Assembly: GCA_963580455.1 (NCBI GenBank)
Contig: OY756964.1
Coordinates: forward strand, 21,922,001-21,986,000
DNA: 64,000 nucleotides
Source of the DNA: Euonymus europaeus
Lineage: Eukaryota; Streptophyta; Magnoliopsida; Celastrales; Celastraceae
Direction of reading: 5' to 3'
Both the position numbers and the translations under genes were made by a program. The number at the start of each line of letters is the position of its first letter. The stretch's first letter is position 1. Below the pieces are notes generated by a model that was not told where the DNA came from, searched no databases, and saw nothing but the letters and a program-made list of their open reading frames with translations. Of this stretch, positions 1 to 12,138 are shown in pieces.

Positions 1-569
1 TTTCTTATTTTAAAATCATTTCACGATAAGCTCACTCGAAATAGCATAAAAAAAAATTCTTAATGTATACAACTAACATATAATTTAACTATTGATCTCT
101 CATTCGATGCTAATCTGATTATTGATAATCTTCAATATAAATTGTTTTCTCTCATCTATAACGCTATGTTTAGTTGGGCCATTCCGATCGGAATAGGAAC
201 GCTCAATTGCCATCTCAATCAAATTCTCATATTTAGTTGGGCTCAAAGCAAAGGAACGGAATGACAATTCCTTACTGTTAGGAATTGTAAATTCTAGACG
301 GAATGAAATTCGTTTTACGTGTACAATTATACTCTTTCCCTCTCCTCATAAAATAATTACACTTTTACCTATACAATTTTTCTCAAAAAAAAGTTAATTA
401 AATATACACATACTTATATATTAATATAATTTTTCAAAAAAATATTCATTCAATATTATTATTAGCCTAGTTTATCATAATAAAGGATAAAAAAGCACAT
501 GGGTAATTGAAAGGCCGACATCACAATGATGATCGTCTTGTGAAAAAGGTAAATGAGATATTGTACGAT
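1..569. other. AT-rich intergenic DNA
   Basis: No reading frame with family features is visible. Around 165-330 a more GC-rich stretch contains two copies of the phrase tttagttgggc about 60 bp apart followed by fragments of ggaatgga type, which looks like part of a small non-autonomous element, but I could not define its ends. Confidence 0.4.
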
Positions 570-777
570 GGGAATTGCATGTCTTATAGATGTTGATTGT
601 GCATTGGATACATATGATTTTCTTGCACTGATACCTGTCGTTGAGGGTGCTGGTGGTATTATAACTGATTGGAAAGGACGTTAGCTTTCTTTCTTTGGAT
701 TCAATTCCAACAGGAGTTTTCGAATTATTAGCAACAAGGATTCATGAGAATGTTCTACTGGAATTAGGAAAATTGTA
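570..777 (+). pseudogene. histidinol-phosphatase (IMPL2/HISN7-like) gene fragment
   Basis: Frame one from about 580 reads YDFLALIPVVEGAGGIITDW followed by KG, R and a stop near 682. This matches the C-terminal part of the plastid IMPL2 histidinol-phosphatase, an inositol-monophosphatase-fold enzyme of histidine synthesis, where a YDFLALVP..EGAGG.ITDW block is conserved. After the stop the likeness continues in another frame (SLDSIPTGVFELLATRIHEN, then a stop at about 775-777). The fragment therefore carries at least one frameshift and one stop, lacks most of the enzyme and has no visible introns or start. It is best read as a decayed copy, possibly a retrocopy. I infer no function. The family assignment rests on memory of the conserved block. 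Confidence 0.6.
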
Positions 778-965
778 GTTAACTAAGTACAATGTTTAAT
801 TTATTTATTTTTAGAAAAATGATATTGAATTCATATTTTGAGAACTCATGATAGTCCATATCTAGTTATTTTATTAATTTTTATATTCTAATTAATTATT
901 TTACTGTCTTAATTAATATATTAAACATTTATTTGGTTTTATGATTTTATTCTAATTAATTATTA

Positions 966-1262
966 GTCCGTTACGATTTAGCGAATCCGTTCTCCTAAGG
1001 GTTTAACACTTATCGTTTAAGTTACAACATGAAAATCAAATACACGAGTCGTTGAGCGAATTAGTTTTTCTTAGGGTTCAACACTTACTGTTAATATTAC
1101 AACATGAAAATCCGATACGCGAGTCCGTTAGGGTTTAGAAAATTCGTTTCGCTTGGGGTTTAACACTTATTACTTAAGTTATATCATGAAAATACGATAC
1201 ACGAGCTTGTAAGAGTTTAGCGAATTCGTTCTCCTCCTTAGGGTTTAACACTTTGTTTAGAT
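966..1262. repeat. tandem repeat, about 80-bp unit, 3-4 copies
   Basis: The phrase agggtttaacactt (with variants) recurs at about 997, 1073, 1154 and 1240, each time followed by taagttacaacatgaaaa-like sequence and an acacgagtc...ttagcgaattcgtt segment. Spacing is 76, 81 and 86 bp. Copies differ by substitutions and small indels, so the array is not young. No coding frame runs through it. Confidence 0.75.
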
Positions 1263-1675
1263 ATGGGGTACATGAGCTCATAAAATATGGATTATTTATC
1301 ACTATCGTTTTTTATTATTATTTCTTAAGAACTCTTCAATATGTTTAGTAGCTCAATAATTCAGTATGTTAAGGATGATATGACTCATTTTTGAATGTTT
1401 TCTGACAACATATCATTGTAAAAAAAATAGCTACAATATACTGTCACAAGAGGTAGCCATACTATAAACTATACATCTTGAACCAGTAAATGACTGAGTG
1501 AGAATCAGTAAATTGCTGAATGAGTAATATATCAAGTACATAGAGACCAGTCCACAACATTCCTTGCTTATGAACCTTGTATGGAATGTAGAGCCACTTC
1601 TTTATCAACTAAGGTATGAATATCAAAATGAATAAGACGACCACCCACTTGATTACTCCAGCTGACAAACTGTGG
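1263..1675. other. short intergenic spacer downstream of the LARP6-like gene
   Basis: Nothing coding is visible. It probably holds the 3' untranslated region and polyadenylation region of the minus-strand LARP6-like gene that ends at 1676. Confidence 0.4.
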
Positions 1676-4600
1676 CTAGATCTGGGCAGCTAATGGCTTG
1701 CCTCTTCCCATGGTGAAGCCCCTGGTCCCATCTGGCATTCTTGGACCTTTTGAAGTTTGCTTAGTAGGTGCCTCACAATGGACACTGCCGGCAGACACTG
1801 GAGGTGGGGCAAGTAGCCCTCGTCCACCATGGCTTTGAGGGCGTCCTCTGGCCTTTCCACGTCCACGTGCCCATCCCTCCTTTGCTCCCATCAAATTTTC
1901 TTCCCCCTAACAAACAATCACAAGACATAAAATACTTCACTTGATTGTAATAAACTATGCCCATTGTGAACAGCTTCAGCTACTTGGTGATGGAAATTAA
2001 TAATAGAAAACTTCTGAATACTCAATGCAGCATGCTCATCCGGTATTCTGGATCGCATCTTTATTCGCAACTTGCAACTAGACTCTGTCTGGTGAATTAG
2101 TATACTAAAATAGATCATCATAAGATTTGCCAGAAAACCATCTACTTACACTATTCTCAGTAAATGTTTCTTCATTGTGTGGTTGAGAGGAATCTTCAGC
2201 AGATTGACAAGTTGGAGGTTCAGCATCATCCAAAATGGCATCAAAGTCTGACTTTCTTCCCTTCAGAACAGACTTCGGCTGGAAAGTTCAAATTAGATGC
2301 TGAGAAGATTAGTAATTTGCAGTAACTATAAAAATAAAGGATTCAATACATGCACTTAATAGTTGGACATACCGAGCATCTAAGCAGCACCCTCACTCGA
2401 AGTCCTTTTCTCCAATTCCGCTCATCATTTAACTTTTCAACCTATAAAAATTTAACTTTTTTTAATGCAGATTTAAACTGAAATGCATCTGAAAACAATC
2501 GAAGTATCTAAAGGTGTTACATACCGCTTTCTCAGCTATCACTGGACTCTCATACTCCACAAATGCGTGCAGCTTGGAGACATAAAAGTTCTTTTAGAAA
2601 GAATTTGAGTGATTTTCAATTGTATCTTGCTCACAAAACAAAATGAAAGAGAAAATTCGATATTTTTACCTTGTTACTTATGAAGAAATCACCTTTAGGT
2701 CGAGTAGAAATGGATTCTTTCGGATGGCAAATTCGGATGTTTTTCACACTGTTCACAAAGGCAATTTTCGAAATAAATAAAACAGAGACCAGCTTGGCAA
2801 TTAAGACACTGCAAAAATATGGAAGCCACTAGGTCATAGATCCAACCTCCCAACCAAACAAAATATATTCTCCAGGTTATGATGAGAATGATCTTCTGGC
2901 AAATTCTCCACTACAACAGTACGAGCCTGCAGAAACAAAAGAGAAAAGAATAGTCGAGGATTTAAAAATTTTAGATTTCACTGTAACAAAAGATAAAGAA
3001 TATTAGATGAATTGCCTGCAAATCCTCTCTGTCTTTATCCGTAAAAGGATGTTTACGCTTAACCCTCTTGCCATCTTCAGTAACAACCTTCATAAAGTAA
3101 ACAAAAGAAGAAAATCCGTTGATATGTAAAATCAATATGAAATTCTGAACACAGTTCTTGTATGTTAATTCCATGTCACTTCGCATAATAAATAAAGAAA
3201 AGAACGTTATTTAACCAAAGAACTTACAAGTTTCGAAGAGGACCTAAGTGCTTCGGCAAGTAATTGGTTACTAGTAACAAGGGACTTCATTTTCTTCGTT
3301 GAAGCAATCACAGATAATGGCACTGTCAAACAACCAGAATCATGAGACATGGTCTCAATTACAGGTAAACTAAGTATTTACTTGTAAAGTTTACCATAAG
3401 CAATGTCATAGAAAATCTTAAATGATCCATACCAAAGCCTTCGGGGTCTTTACTTATATGCCTTGACATAGATTCATTTGCAAGAAGACTCATGTCACTG
3501 AACTGGTATTCCACCTGCTCATAAACAAAGCTTTGTTAGAGTTTGAAAGTAACTTTAAAGTCCAAAATAAGGGATAATATCAGTTCTTTAGCTTAATGAG
3601 CCAAAGTTGCCCTAGTATAGTGCTAACATAAAATAAATGACACCAGATCTACCAAAACAACTTCATCAGTGTAGATTCCTTGTTGTCCAACTCCACAATA
3701 CTCTCATCCAACATGGTATCAGAAAGAAGAGGCGGATTATACGTATTCTTGTGCATACCATAGATAATAGATGAGAACTTTAGAAAGAAGACAATAGCTT
3801 GACAATAATAAATAATTAAGTTATATGTAAGGTTCAAAGCACAACAAACAATACAAGAAATTTGATTTCAAAGGAAAATTTTCTAGTAAAATACTACAAA
3901 ACAATCCCTAGGTTCAATATTCTGAAACAAGTTTGGTAAAAAAAAGGTCAAATTTTCAGGACATGTCAACAGCAGAAGGCAAGAGTATAAACAGATTAAG
4001 CTAGAAACTCGTTGTAGTTTTTGATTAATTTCAATGATTCATGGAAATTAAGTTTTCAAATGGCTGTGACTTTTAAAAAACTATGGCCATTAGCTTCATG
4101 GAAAGCAAGTTTTCAAAACAAATCCAATTATTTTGAAAGTATACAACAGGAATGCCCAAGACAGAGTAGCAATTGGTTCTTTTAAATGTGTAAGTATTTG
4201 GATCAAAATCAAGAAAATGTGACAATCAGAATTCAGAGCTCCCATTCCAAGTCTCAAAATTTCATGCCATCAAAAAGAAATATTATCTAAAAAGAAGTAG
4301 AAGATTGGAATATTGGATCATGAACGTCTATGGTAATCAAACTCCCAGGTAGCTTTTAGCATTTCATTGTGTTGAGAAAAATAAAATGTAACCAATCCTT
4401 AAAGATCTTGGCCAAGAACAGCCAAATTCGCGATTCAAAAACCAAAGCAGAAAACACAGATAAAATAAGTACGATTAATCCAAAAACGAATTCTCAGAAG
4501 AAAAGGTGGCAACCAGTAAGCTGTGGACAAGCATGACTATGATTTCATACAAAAATCCAGAAAGACCGATCAAGAAATTAAAAATAAATCAAGACATTAC

Positions 4601-4986
4601 AAAACCCAATTCAGGACAAACAATCACTGCGGGAGCACCTGTTTGATAATCTTTAAGCGAAGATCATCATTGAAGACATTCTTCGAACAACTGGAGTTGA
4701 CATCCACATTAGAGTTCGCAGTGAAGAACGTCGTCGCGGGTTCTTGGTCACCAACAAATAACCAATCAGAGGAACATCCGGTGTCGCCAAGATAGTGGAA
4801 GCAAGGGTAGAAATAGCCCGAGATGGGCATCTGGGTTGAGGCCGAGGCATGCAATTTTGGGACAAATTCAGGTGCCTGAGCATTGAACTTGAAGCTACTG
4901 CTCGTTGTTGTTCTGTTCTCCTTCATTTCCTTTTGTGGGTTTTCTTGAAATCTCTGCTCCTCTCGATATGCTTGTGCTTGAGCCAT
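1676..4986 (-). CDS. LARP6: La-related protein 6 (LARP6-like) RNA-binding protein
   Basis: Ten exons on the minus strand: 4986-4639, 3514-3433, 3322-3228, 3087-3016, 2926-2847, 2748-2670, 2572-2525, 2441-2373, 2278-2150 and 1906-1676, with all phases fitting to give 410 residues. Family members bind RNA and, through a PAM2 motif, poly(A)-binding protein. Visible parts: a PAM2-like stretch FKFNAQAPEFVPK near residues 32-44; a La motif (about 106-190, DLRLKIIKQVEYQFSDMSLL); an RRM-like domain from 200 (RTVVVENLPEDHS) to about 290 (EKLNDERNWRKGLRVRVLL); an RG-rich stretch; and a C-terminal SUZ-C motif at 389-404 (RMPDGTRGFTMGRGK). Length is close to plant LARP6 proteins (about 420-550). The PAM2 motif suggests the 6B/6C type. 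Intron 4 appears to use a GC donor (CAG then GCAATT). The start is the first ATG of exon 1, close to the 5' end of the open frame. Confidence 0.9.
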
Positions 4987-5109
4987 GATTTTCTTGATTC
5001 CTCTCCAAAATCTCTCTCTGTTTCTTTGATAAATTGTGAGCGTTTCTTGTGTTTAAGTTTTCTCTCTCATTCTCTCCTTAAGTTTAGTAACTGTAATTTC
5101 TCATATTGA

Positions 5110-6660
5110 ATCCACGTTTCGCGCCCAACTATGGACATCTACGTTTCTCTTGCACACAAGCGTGGCCTGTGGGTTTGACCAGCTATTCAAGGTTCACCTT
5201 CACTCTCTCTCCTATATGTTGGGCTTAATGGGCCTAAACAGAATCTAGCTTGGCCCATTTTTTCAGTGGGCTACCAAATAGAACTCGTGCTCATAAATAA
5301 TTCATGGGCCGGATCCTTTCAATAACCCGACCCTCGTAGGTGAGTTTACAAATTTCTCCCGCACGAATTATTCTAGGTTATCATGCCCGAAATCTGTTTT
5401 ATCGTTCGGGACTCGGGTATAATTTTTTATAGTTTTTTGAGTTATTGGGTCACCTAATAATTATTAAACTAAAAAAAAATCTCAAGGGGCTCGGGCTTCT
5501 TTCCTTCTCTCCCTTCTAAACGAGTCGGGGCCGATGTATTCTTCAAATTTGTGTGGATCGGGTTCTGTTAAGAGTTAACTGATAACCCGATAGTCCAAAA
5601 TTTAATCTTGTCCAAGACTCTTAAAATATTGGATCTGACTCGATCATGACATATTTAGATTTGGTGTACACCCTTACGCAACACCCACAATTTTTTTTTA
5701 AACCCCATCTAACTCGTTATTTATTCGTCTCTAATTTATGATCAATTTAGTCCTTCAACTTTGGTATAATAATCAATAAATGAAATGTTTTTTTATTTCA
5801 CTATTTTGACTAAGCCCAATTCATTCATTCCAAATCTTATCAATTCAACTATTTAATCTCAACCCTATCCTCATTCACATTTGGTAGAAATTGTAATTTT
5901 GTCCAATTAGGGTTCAATTGCGTCTATTAAGTAATAACCTATCCATGCAACATCATGACTCATTCACCATGGTCAACAATTCACTTCATTGGAATTTGAA
6001 AGATAACGTTCATATTTGTCACTATTTTTTTTTATGAATTTTATTCTTTTTAAGGAGAATATACATGATTATATTCAGAATATCTATTTATCAAATTTTC
6101 AGAATCTTTTAAAATATTTTGGTGCAACCTCCCCAATCTAAAAACATGCACAAAAAGAGCCCCTAAAATACTAATTAAGGTTAAGAATGATTTTTATTAT
6201 AATTACACAACTTTTATAGATTAGCGAGTTCTTCAAAATCAAATATTTATTCATTTTAGTCTACATATATTTAATATTTCACTTTTCCAATTTTGGAAGT
6301 TTCCTAATTATACCGAACCTATCAAGGAGGAATTATCAATATGAAATAGATTTTTAGTGGGACCCATTAGGATTTTATTTATTTTTAATTCAAGCCCATG
6401 TGATTTTCCAATTGGCTTAGCTAGGTTGCATATATTATATTACCTAAATCTCCTAATGAAAGAAACAGAATAGTCTTTGGATTTGAAAACCCAAAAACAA
6501 ATAGTAATAATATATTTTTAGTAATATTGTAAATGAAGAGAATTTAATGAGATAATCAATCATTTTCGCACCGAACAATTCATACCATATACATTTAATT
6601 TGAAATGCTCAATGTGGGTCTCCTTCATAATATATATAAATGCTCATGTGTACTTAATCT
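5110..6660. other. intergenic region upstream of the LARP6-like gene
   Basis: No gene seen. Between about 5220 and 5640 there are many GGGCC/CGGGC-type words (tggcccat, ctcgggc, acccgaccc), a texture common in decayed plant transposon ends. The rest is AT-rich with no frame of interest. Confidence 0.4.
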
Positions 6661-6664
6661 TTTT

Positions 6665-6936
6665 GGAGTGCAAAACATTTTTTAAAAACTTGAAAAATTA
6701 TTTTTTTGTTTGATTGGTTATACGAATCTAATGATATTTTTTTTGTTTGAAGAAAATTCAAATTCAACATGAAAAGTGTATGATAATTTTAAACTGTTGG
6801 ATATAAAACACAAAACATTTTATCTACTTTTCGGGTTGCATTTTATTTTTGTTTTGAACAAAAATATATCATGAGATTCGTAAAACCAATCAAACGTAAA
6901 ATTTTTTCAAGTGTTTTAAAAAAATGACTGGCACCC
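6665..6936. repeat. foldback MITE, copy 1
   Basis: The left arm (gtgcaaaacattttttaaaa, then cttgaaaaat, tttgattggtta, cgaatc) is mirrored by the reverse complement of the right arm, which ends at ctggcaccc. Arms are roughly 90 bp with imperfect pairing, giving a long hairpin and no coding capacity. The centre carries acatgaaaagtgtatgataa, which is shared with the element at 7565-7825. Confidence 0.6.
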
Positions 6937-7564
6937 AAAAAAAAAGTTTTTCAAGTTATTGTGTGTTTAAGTGGGTATGACTTGGTTAAGTTGAAAGAAA
7001 GAAAAAAGTTTGGACTTTTTTAAAAAAATCAGTTTGACCAAGTGGTTTTGTTTGGAGACTACAAAATTGGAACCGGCAATTCTTACATTTTTTTAATTAA
7101 AAATAACACTATATAAATTTATCATTTGAACATTTGATATGATTTTAAAATTCAATCATCAAGTCCGCATGTACAAAAAAAAATTCATCTGATAACAGAG
7201 TAGTTTTGGTCAAAAATTAACACGTGAATACAAATCTATATAATTTAATCCTCAAGAAATTCACCCTTCGATTATCACTCAGAATGTAATTCAAGTAGTT
7301 GAATACATATAAACTTCTTTGTTGTCGCTTTCATAAAAATTAAAAAAAAAAGTCACATTGGAATCTTTTTTTTCCCGTACTTGATTTAGGAGATATGGAA
7401 TCTAAACTTTGGTGGGATGCCAAAAATCATGTTTGCTCATGTTCCCTTTTAATGTGAAATGCATGTGGAAGAATAATGTAACTGCTTAATTATATATATA
7501 TGTGTGTGTGTGAATTCTCATATGAGGTATTCAAATAAGGTGTTAAAATGATGTTTTAATTGTT

Positions 7565-7825
7565 GGGGTCCGAATTTTTTTTTTTAAATCTGAAAAAATA
7601 TTGTTTTATTTTTATCGACTCACAAATCTAACACGATATATATTTTGTTTGAAACAAAAATCAAAATTAACATGAAAAATGTATGATAATTCTGAATTGT
7701 TGAATATATAAAAAAAAAGTCACACTCTTTAAGTTGAATTTGATTATATTTTGAACAAAATGTACATCATTGGATTCGTAAAATCTATCGAAAGACAAAT
7801 ATATATTTTGTACACATTGATGGGG
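7565..7825. repeat. MITE-like element, copy 2 of the same family
   Basis: The centre (acatgaaaaatgtatgataa, then ttgttgaatatat) and both shoulders (tcacaaatctaacacgat on the left, ggattcgtaaaatctatcg on the right) match the element at 6665-6936. The terminal inverted repeats are more decayed here. Confidence 0.5.
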
Positions 7826-7871
7826 ATTGGACATTATCACAAGGAATCTATAGAAACCATTACTAATGGTC

Positions 7872-8027
7872 ATCACCAAGATAAGAAAGAATCTTATCCT
7901 ATCATTTTATAGTATTAATCAAACACTACTGTCACCAGCCAGTATGAACATCACCGAGATAAGTAAGGATCTTATCCTGTCATTTTATAGTATTAATCAA
8001 ACACTACTGTCACCAACCAGTACGAAC
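7872..8027. repeat. tandem duplication of a 78-bp unit
   Basis: Two head-to-tail copies (7872-7949 and 7950-8027) are nearly identical, both holding ttttatagtattaatcaaac and actactgtcacca. The unit is 26 codons long, so an open frame happens to run through both copies, but nothing about the peptide suggests a real protein. Confidence 0.8.
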
Positions 8028-8491
8028 AAAACATTGATGCAATTATCAATGTCTCCATGTTAAAAGGTATGTTGCAGTTTTGCTAAACTTCGAAGATCAC
8101 TAAAGCCGGAAGAGAGGACTTTAGATAAGACATAAATGTGTAATATACTACCAGTGAATTTAGTTGAAAAAACTTGGCAGATCAAAGAAGAAATCTTCAG
8201 AGAATGACTCATATCAAGACCTTAAAATTAATGAGAAACAGAAGAGCTCTCTTATAAGTAATTCAATGGAGAATAATAGCTTTGGTCCTTCCATTAAAAA
8301 ACATGGATCATCATACTTTACATATAGTTCTTATATCAATGCCGACGAAAAAAAACTAAGTTATGAATAAAAGCTAATCCTGCAAATTTTCACATCCTCA
8401 CTCACTCTCCTTTTGATATAATATGTGGTATTTCTCTAGTCACATAATTCTGCCATGTATACTCTTATCTGCAAAAAAATGTCAATGAACT
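8028..8491. other. spacer with one small unrecognised frame
   Basis: A 68-codon plus-strand frame (8164-8370) encodes a Lys/Ser-rich peptide starting MKKLGRSKKKSSEN. It has no domain I recognise, no neighbouring exons and a composition expected by chance in AT-rich DNA. I do not call it a gene. The interval also holds the 3' flank of the HHO5-type gene. Confidence 0.3.
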
Positions 8492-10706
8492 CTATACATC
8501 AACTTTTTTGGATTTGTGAGCATTAGCTCTCCAGCTATAGCTCTCGGATTTTTCATCTTCCTCATGTTCCATGCCGTCCCCTTCTGTGTAGTTTCGGGTG
8601 TTCATAGCAAGCTGGAGGGGACCTTCGGGAGAACCCGAATGTGAAACCTTTAAGGAGTCACCACACTGGTCTTGTTTCGACATCCATAAACCCCCCAGAA
8701 CAACTACAGATTGGTTAGCAGGAGCAGTTGAACCAGTGGATGGCACTCTTCGAGAATGAAGGCGGAATTTCTGAAATGGAGATCAATTTTCAGTAAAATG
8801 ATGGCCAGAATGATAGTAATTTCGAAAAGAACACGCATTTTTTTTACAAAATAATGAAGCAGAACGAATTGCTAAAACCATGTGTGCGTCGGATATTTAG
8901 TACACAAGAATAGAAGAGGTGGTGCAAAACTAAGCAGTAAGAACCTACCTGCAAATGACTCTTGACTTCATCATTGGTCAAGCCATCAACTTGCATATGT
9001 TCTCGAATCTGCTTTGGAGTAGCCGCTGCAGAGAACCCGTAAAATTCAAATTAGATTTTGACATCGTAAATTGAAAAGTTCAATAGCAGCTAATCATCCA
9101 AAAGGTTCATTAATTCAAGCTTAATTTAATCAGCAAATGTATTGACAATACAATTCTTTTAATTTCTCATCCCCTCTGCATTTTAACCTACAACAGTAAG
9201 AACTTCACACTAAATATTTATCAACGCTACAAGACATAAAAAAAAACTCGAGCGTTCCATGTATGGTAATCACTTTCTATTTGCACAAAGACACATACAT
9301 CAGCAACTAAGCACGTTCATATTATGCAAGATCCTGATTCTTCTATCAGAAAAGAAAATTAAAAAGAACGATACTGACATTAAACTTTCTTTGAAATGGA
9401 ATTCAGTTTCATTGACTAACCATGTGTGCCCCCAAGATGCTGCAATGCACTGACAAACCGGCGATGCAATTCCGGTGACCAGCACCTCCTTTGCTTCCTA
9501 GAGGTCTGCTGTTGTGGTGGTTGTGGTCCTTTCCGTGAATTTGTCTGCGAAGAGGGGGTGGAAGAGGTGATCGTTCTGCTACAATCAACCCTTTTCCCCA
9601 AAGAACCTGATTCCTTTCTGGGACTCTTGATTACTGGGAATGACAGAGAAAGCCCTTGTATTGGCAATTCCTCCTTACCATCCTCCTTACTAACCACACC
9701 ATCGCATGTCTTAAATGACATAAATGACCTTGCACCTCCCCTGTTCTTACACCCATCAAATGGATCCTCTTTTGCAAAAGGACTCCCTCCCTTGCTTCTC
9801 TGGTACAAATCAAAGGGCAGAAGATAAGTTTCTCCATTTCATTGAGTCAGATCAGGTCAATTGTTAGCAAGTCCTGAAATAAATTGGTCTAAAACTATTG
9901 TCACAATTCATTATATCTCAGTTGTCTTCTTTGCTTGCTTAATTAGTTGCATACATACCTTAGATTCTGATTTCGGATTCTCTTTGGAGTCACAGATGTC
10001 AGTGTTCCAGAGCTGAACTGTGCTCATCCAGTTCTTCTTGTCTTTAGAGTCCTTTTCTCTTTTGATTGCAATATCAAGTTGCTCATCAGTACTATCTTTG
10101 TTCAGTGGAATAAATTCTTCTAATACTGGTAGGATATTTGTTGCAGTACATTGTATTGACTCCTCCTTCAAAGTAAAAATTGCTGCAACCACAACCATAT
10201 AACAGTCAAAAAACACAAACAAAAATAAGTCTAACAACACAACTGACAACCCTCCCATTGATCAGAATCATCAAGCACCAATAAATTCAAACAAACAAAC
10301 AAACAAACAAAAGAAACCATTGTTCAGAATCATCGAAAAAGAAGAAGAAAAAGCAACCCGTTTGTCAAAACTTCCAAGAGTGACAAACCCATCAGTCAAA
10401 ATCATCCAAAACAGAAAAATCAATCACCTCAGAACTCCCATTACATAATCAAAGTTTTTCTTTCCATTAAAGCTTCATTTAGAAAAACGAACCATCGTTC
10501 AATAGAAGCATGCAAAGAGGGAGCTCGCGCTTAAACGCATCGATCTTCTTCATTTCTTCCTCCAATCCCCTGATAAATTCATCAAACCTCGACACCTTGT
10601 CCGAAACGTTTCCGATCACCGACACCTCCTTGAGGAAATCACTGATCGTTTTGGGTACAAAAGTGGGTCTGAAATCCAATATTAGTTCCGGTGGAAGCGA
10701 CCCCAT
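8492..10706 (-). CDS. HHO5: GARP-family transcription factor, NIGT1/HHO type (HHO5-like)
   Basis: Five exons on the minus strand: 10706-10493, 10182-9959, 9799-9421, 9025-8949 and 8770-8492, giving 390 residues with consistent phases. The N-terminus carries the HHO signature [14 protein letters not shown] block ([15 protein letters not shown]) and a helical stretch [19 protein letters not shown]. The Myb-like GARP DNA-binding domain lies at about 248-305 ([46 protein letters not shown]). The family represses nitrate- and phosphate-starvation genes in the nucleus. The C-terminal block LGGLWM...[10 protein letters not shown] resembles HHO5/HHO6 rather than HRS1/HHO2/HHO3. HHO5 is also known as ULT1-interacting factor UIF1. 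The start ATG at 10706 gives MGSLPPEL, the family start. The acceptor of exon 3 (CAG at 9802-9800) is the least certain boundary. Confidence 0.9.
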
Positions 10707-12138
10707 TTGCAATAGATCCTTAATTCCTCACCTATGTATCTCTCTCTCAGGCTCAGATTCTCCTCCTTCCTTAATTTCCTCTTTTTTTAGATAAAAACAA
10801 ACAATCAAAACTATGAAACGAAACAAGGGACTAGAGAGAAACGAACAGATCTGTATATATAGAAGAAGTAGATAGATAGACAGATATACAATTATATTTT
10901 TGATTATATGTTTATGTACAGTGAGCCAGCAAATAGGGTTTTTTGCTAAGATTCTGTTTTCGGGTTATAAAATTCGGTCTCGTGTCACCACGTATTTTAT
11001 CCCTTCAATTCAAATAAATTTACTTATTTATGTTTTTCTTATAAATTTATTTTCAAAATTGTTAGTTAATTCCAAAAAAAAAACATTATTACCACTTCTT
11101 CATTGATTTAAATATGGAAAGATTTAGATATGCAAAAAATTACAATTGAAGATACTATCTTTTTAAAATATTAAAATATATATTTTTTTTAGAGTGATAT
11201 ATTGCATATTATGTATTAAGGGAGTCATTTAACTAGTAATTGGCTTGAAATGAATCTTTCTTGCAGAAAGATCCAAGTTTAATTTATCATATTGATATGT
11301 TATGATTGATCAAAAGAATTGGAGATAAAAGGACGATTTAAGTCCATACGAATTTAAATGGAATCTAGATCCTGAATTTGATTCTCACTAAGAACAATAT
11401 GCTTGTATTCATGTGTTGAATTTTTTAAAAGTTTACCTATGAGACCGACTTGACAACCATAATTTTGCCTGCTATCAATGTTCAAATGACAAATTTGTGT
11501 GGTGTGTTTCTCAATCATATATAAAAAAAGGATTTAAATGGAATCAAAGAGTACATCAGGTTATTTAATCTCCAATAGTAAAATGTATAACCGTATATAT
11601 TTATTACAAATAAATTTCGTCCAGGAATGATGATTTAAATTTCATTTCTTTTCAAGGGAAAAAAGGAAGTGGAGATGACTTTTCCCATTTGAGTCCTTAA
11701 GTAATAATTTTAAAAAATTGCCACAAAATTCTAATTAAATGGAAAACAATAAAATATCTTGAATGGATCGATTTGACTAACAACAATAGATCCACTATTG
11801 TCAATATTTATTTCGAGTGTTAAAAAGTGATTTAATAGTCAAATAAGGGATGATTTTTTTTTTATCTTTTTATAAACAAATTTGAGGCTCCACAATTCAG
11901 ATCCAACAGTGGGAAAAAAGGAGTCAAAATTTTAAAAATAAAAAAACAAAATGTGATGTGATTTAACATATATTTTAAATCATTGTATTTAAATTATAGA
12001 CTTTTTTATTCTAAATGAATTTCGGATCCCCTATCATAATGAACATATTCTTCTTCATGTTCTTTTAGATCAAGAGCAAAGAATTAATTTTCTTGTAGGC
12101 CACCAAGATAGGATGCGACCAATGCATGTTTATATTTA

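Noticed and set aside
9426..9827. 133-codon plus-strand frame
   Set aside because: Antisense of HHO5-type exon 3.
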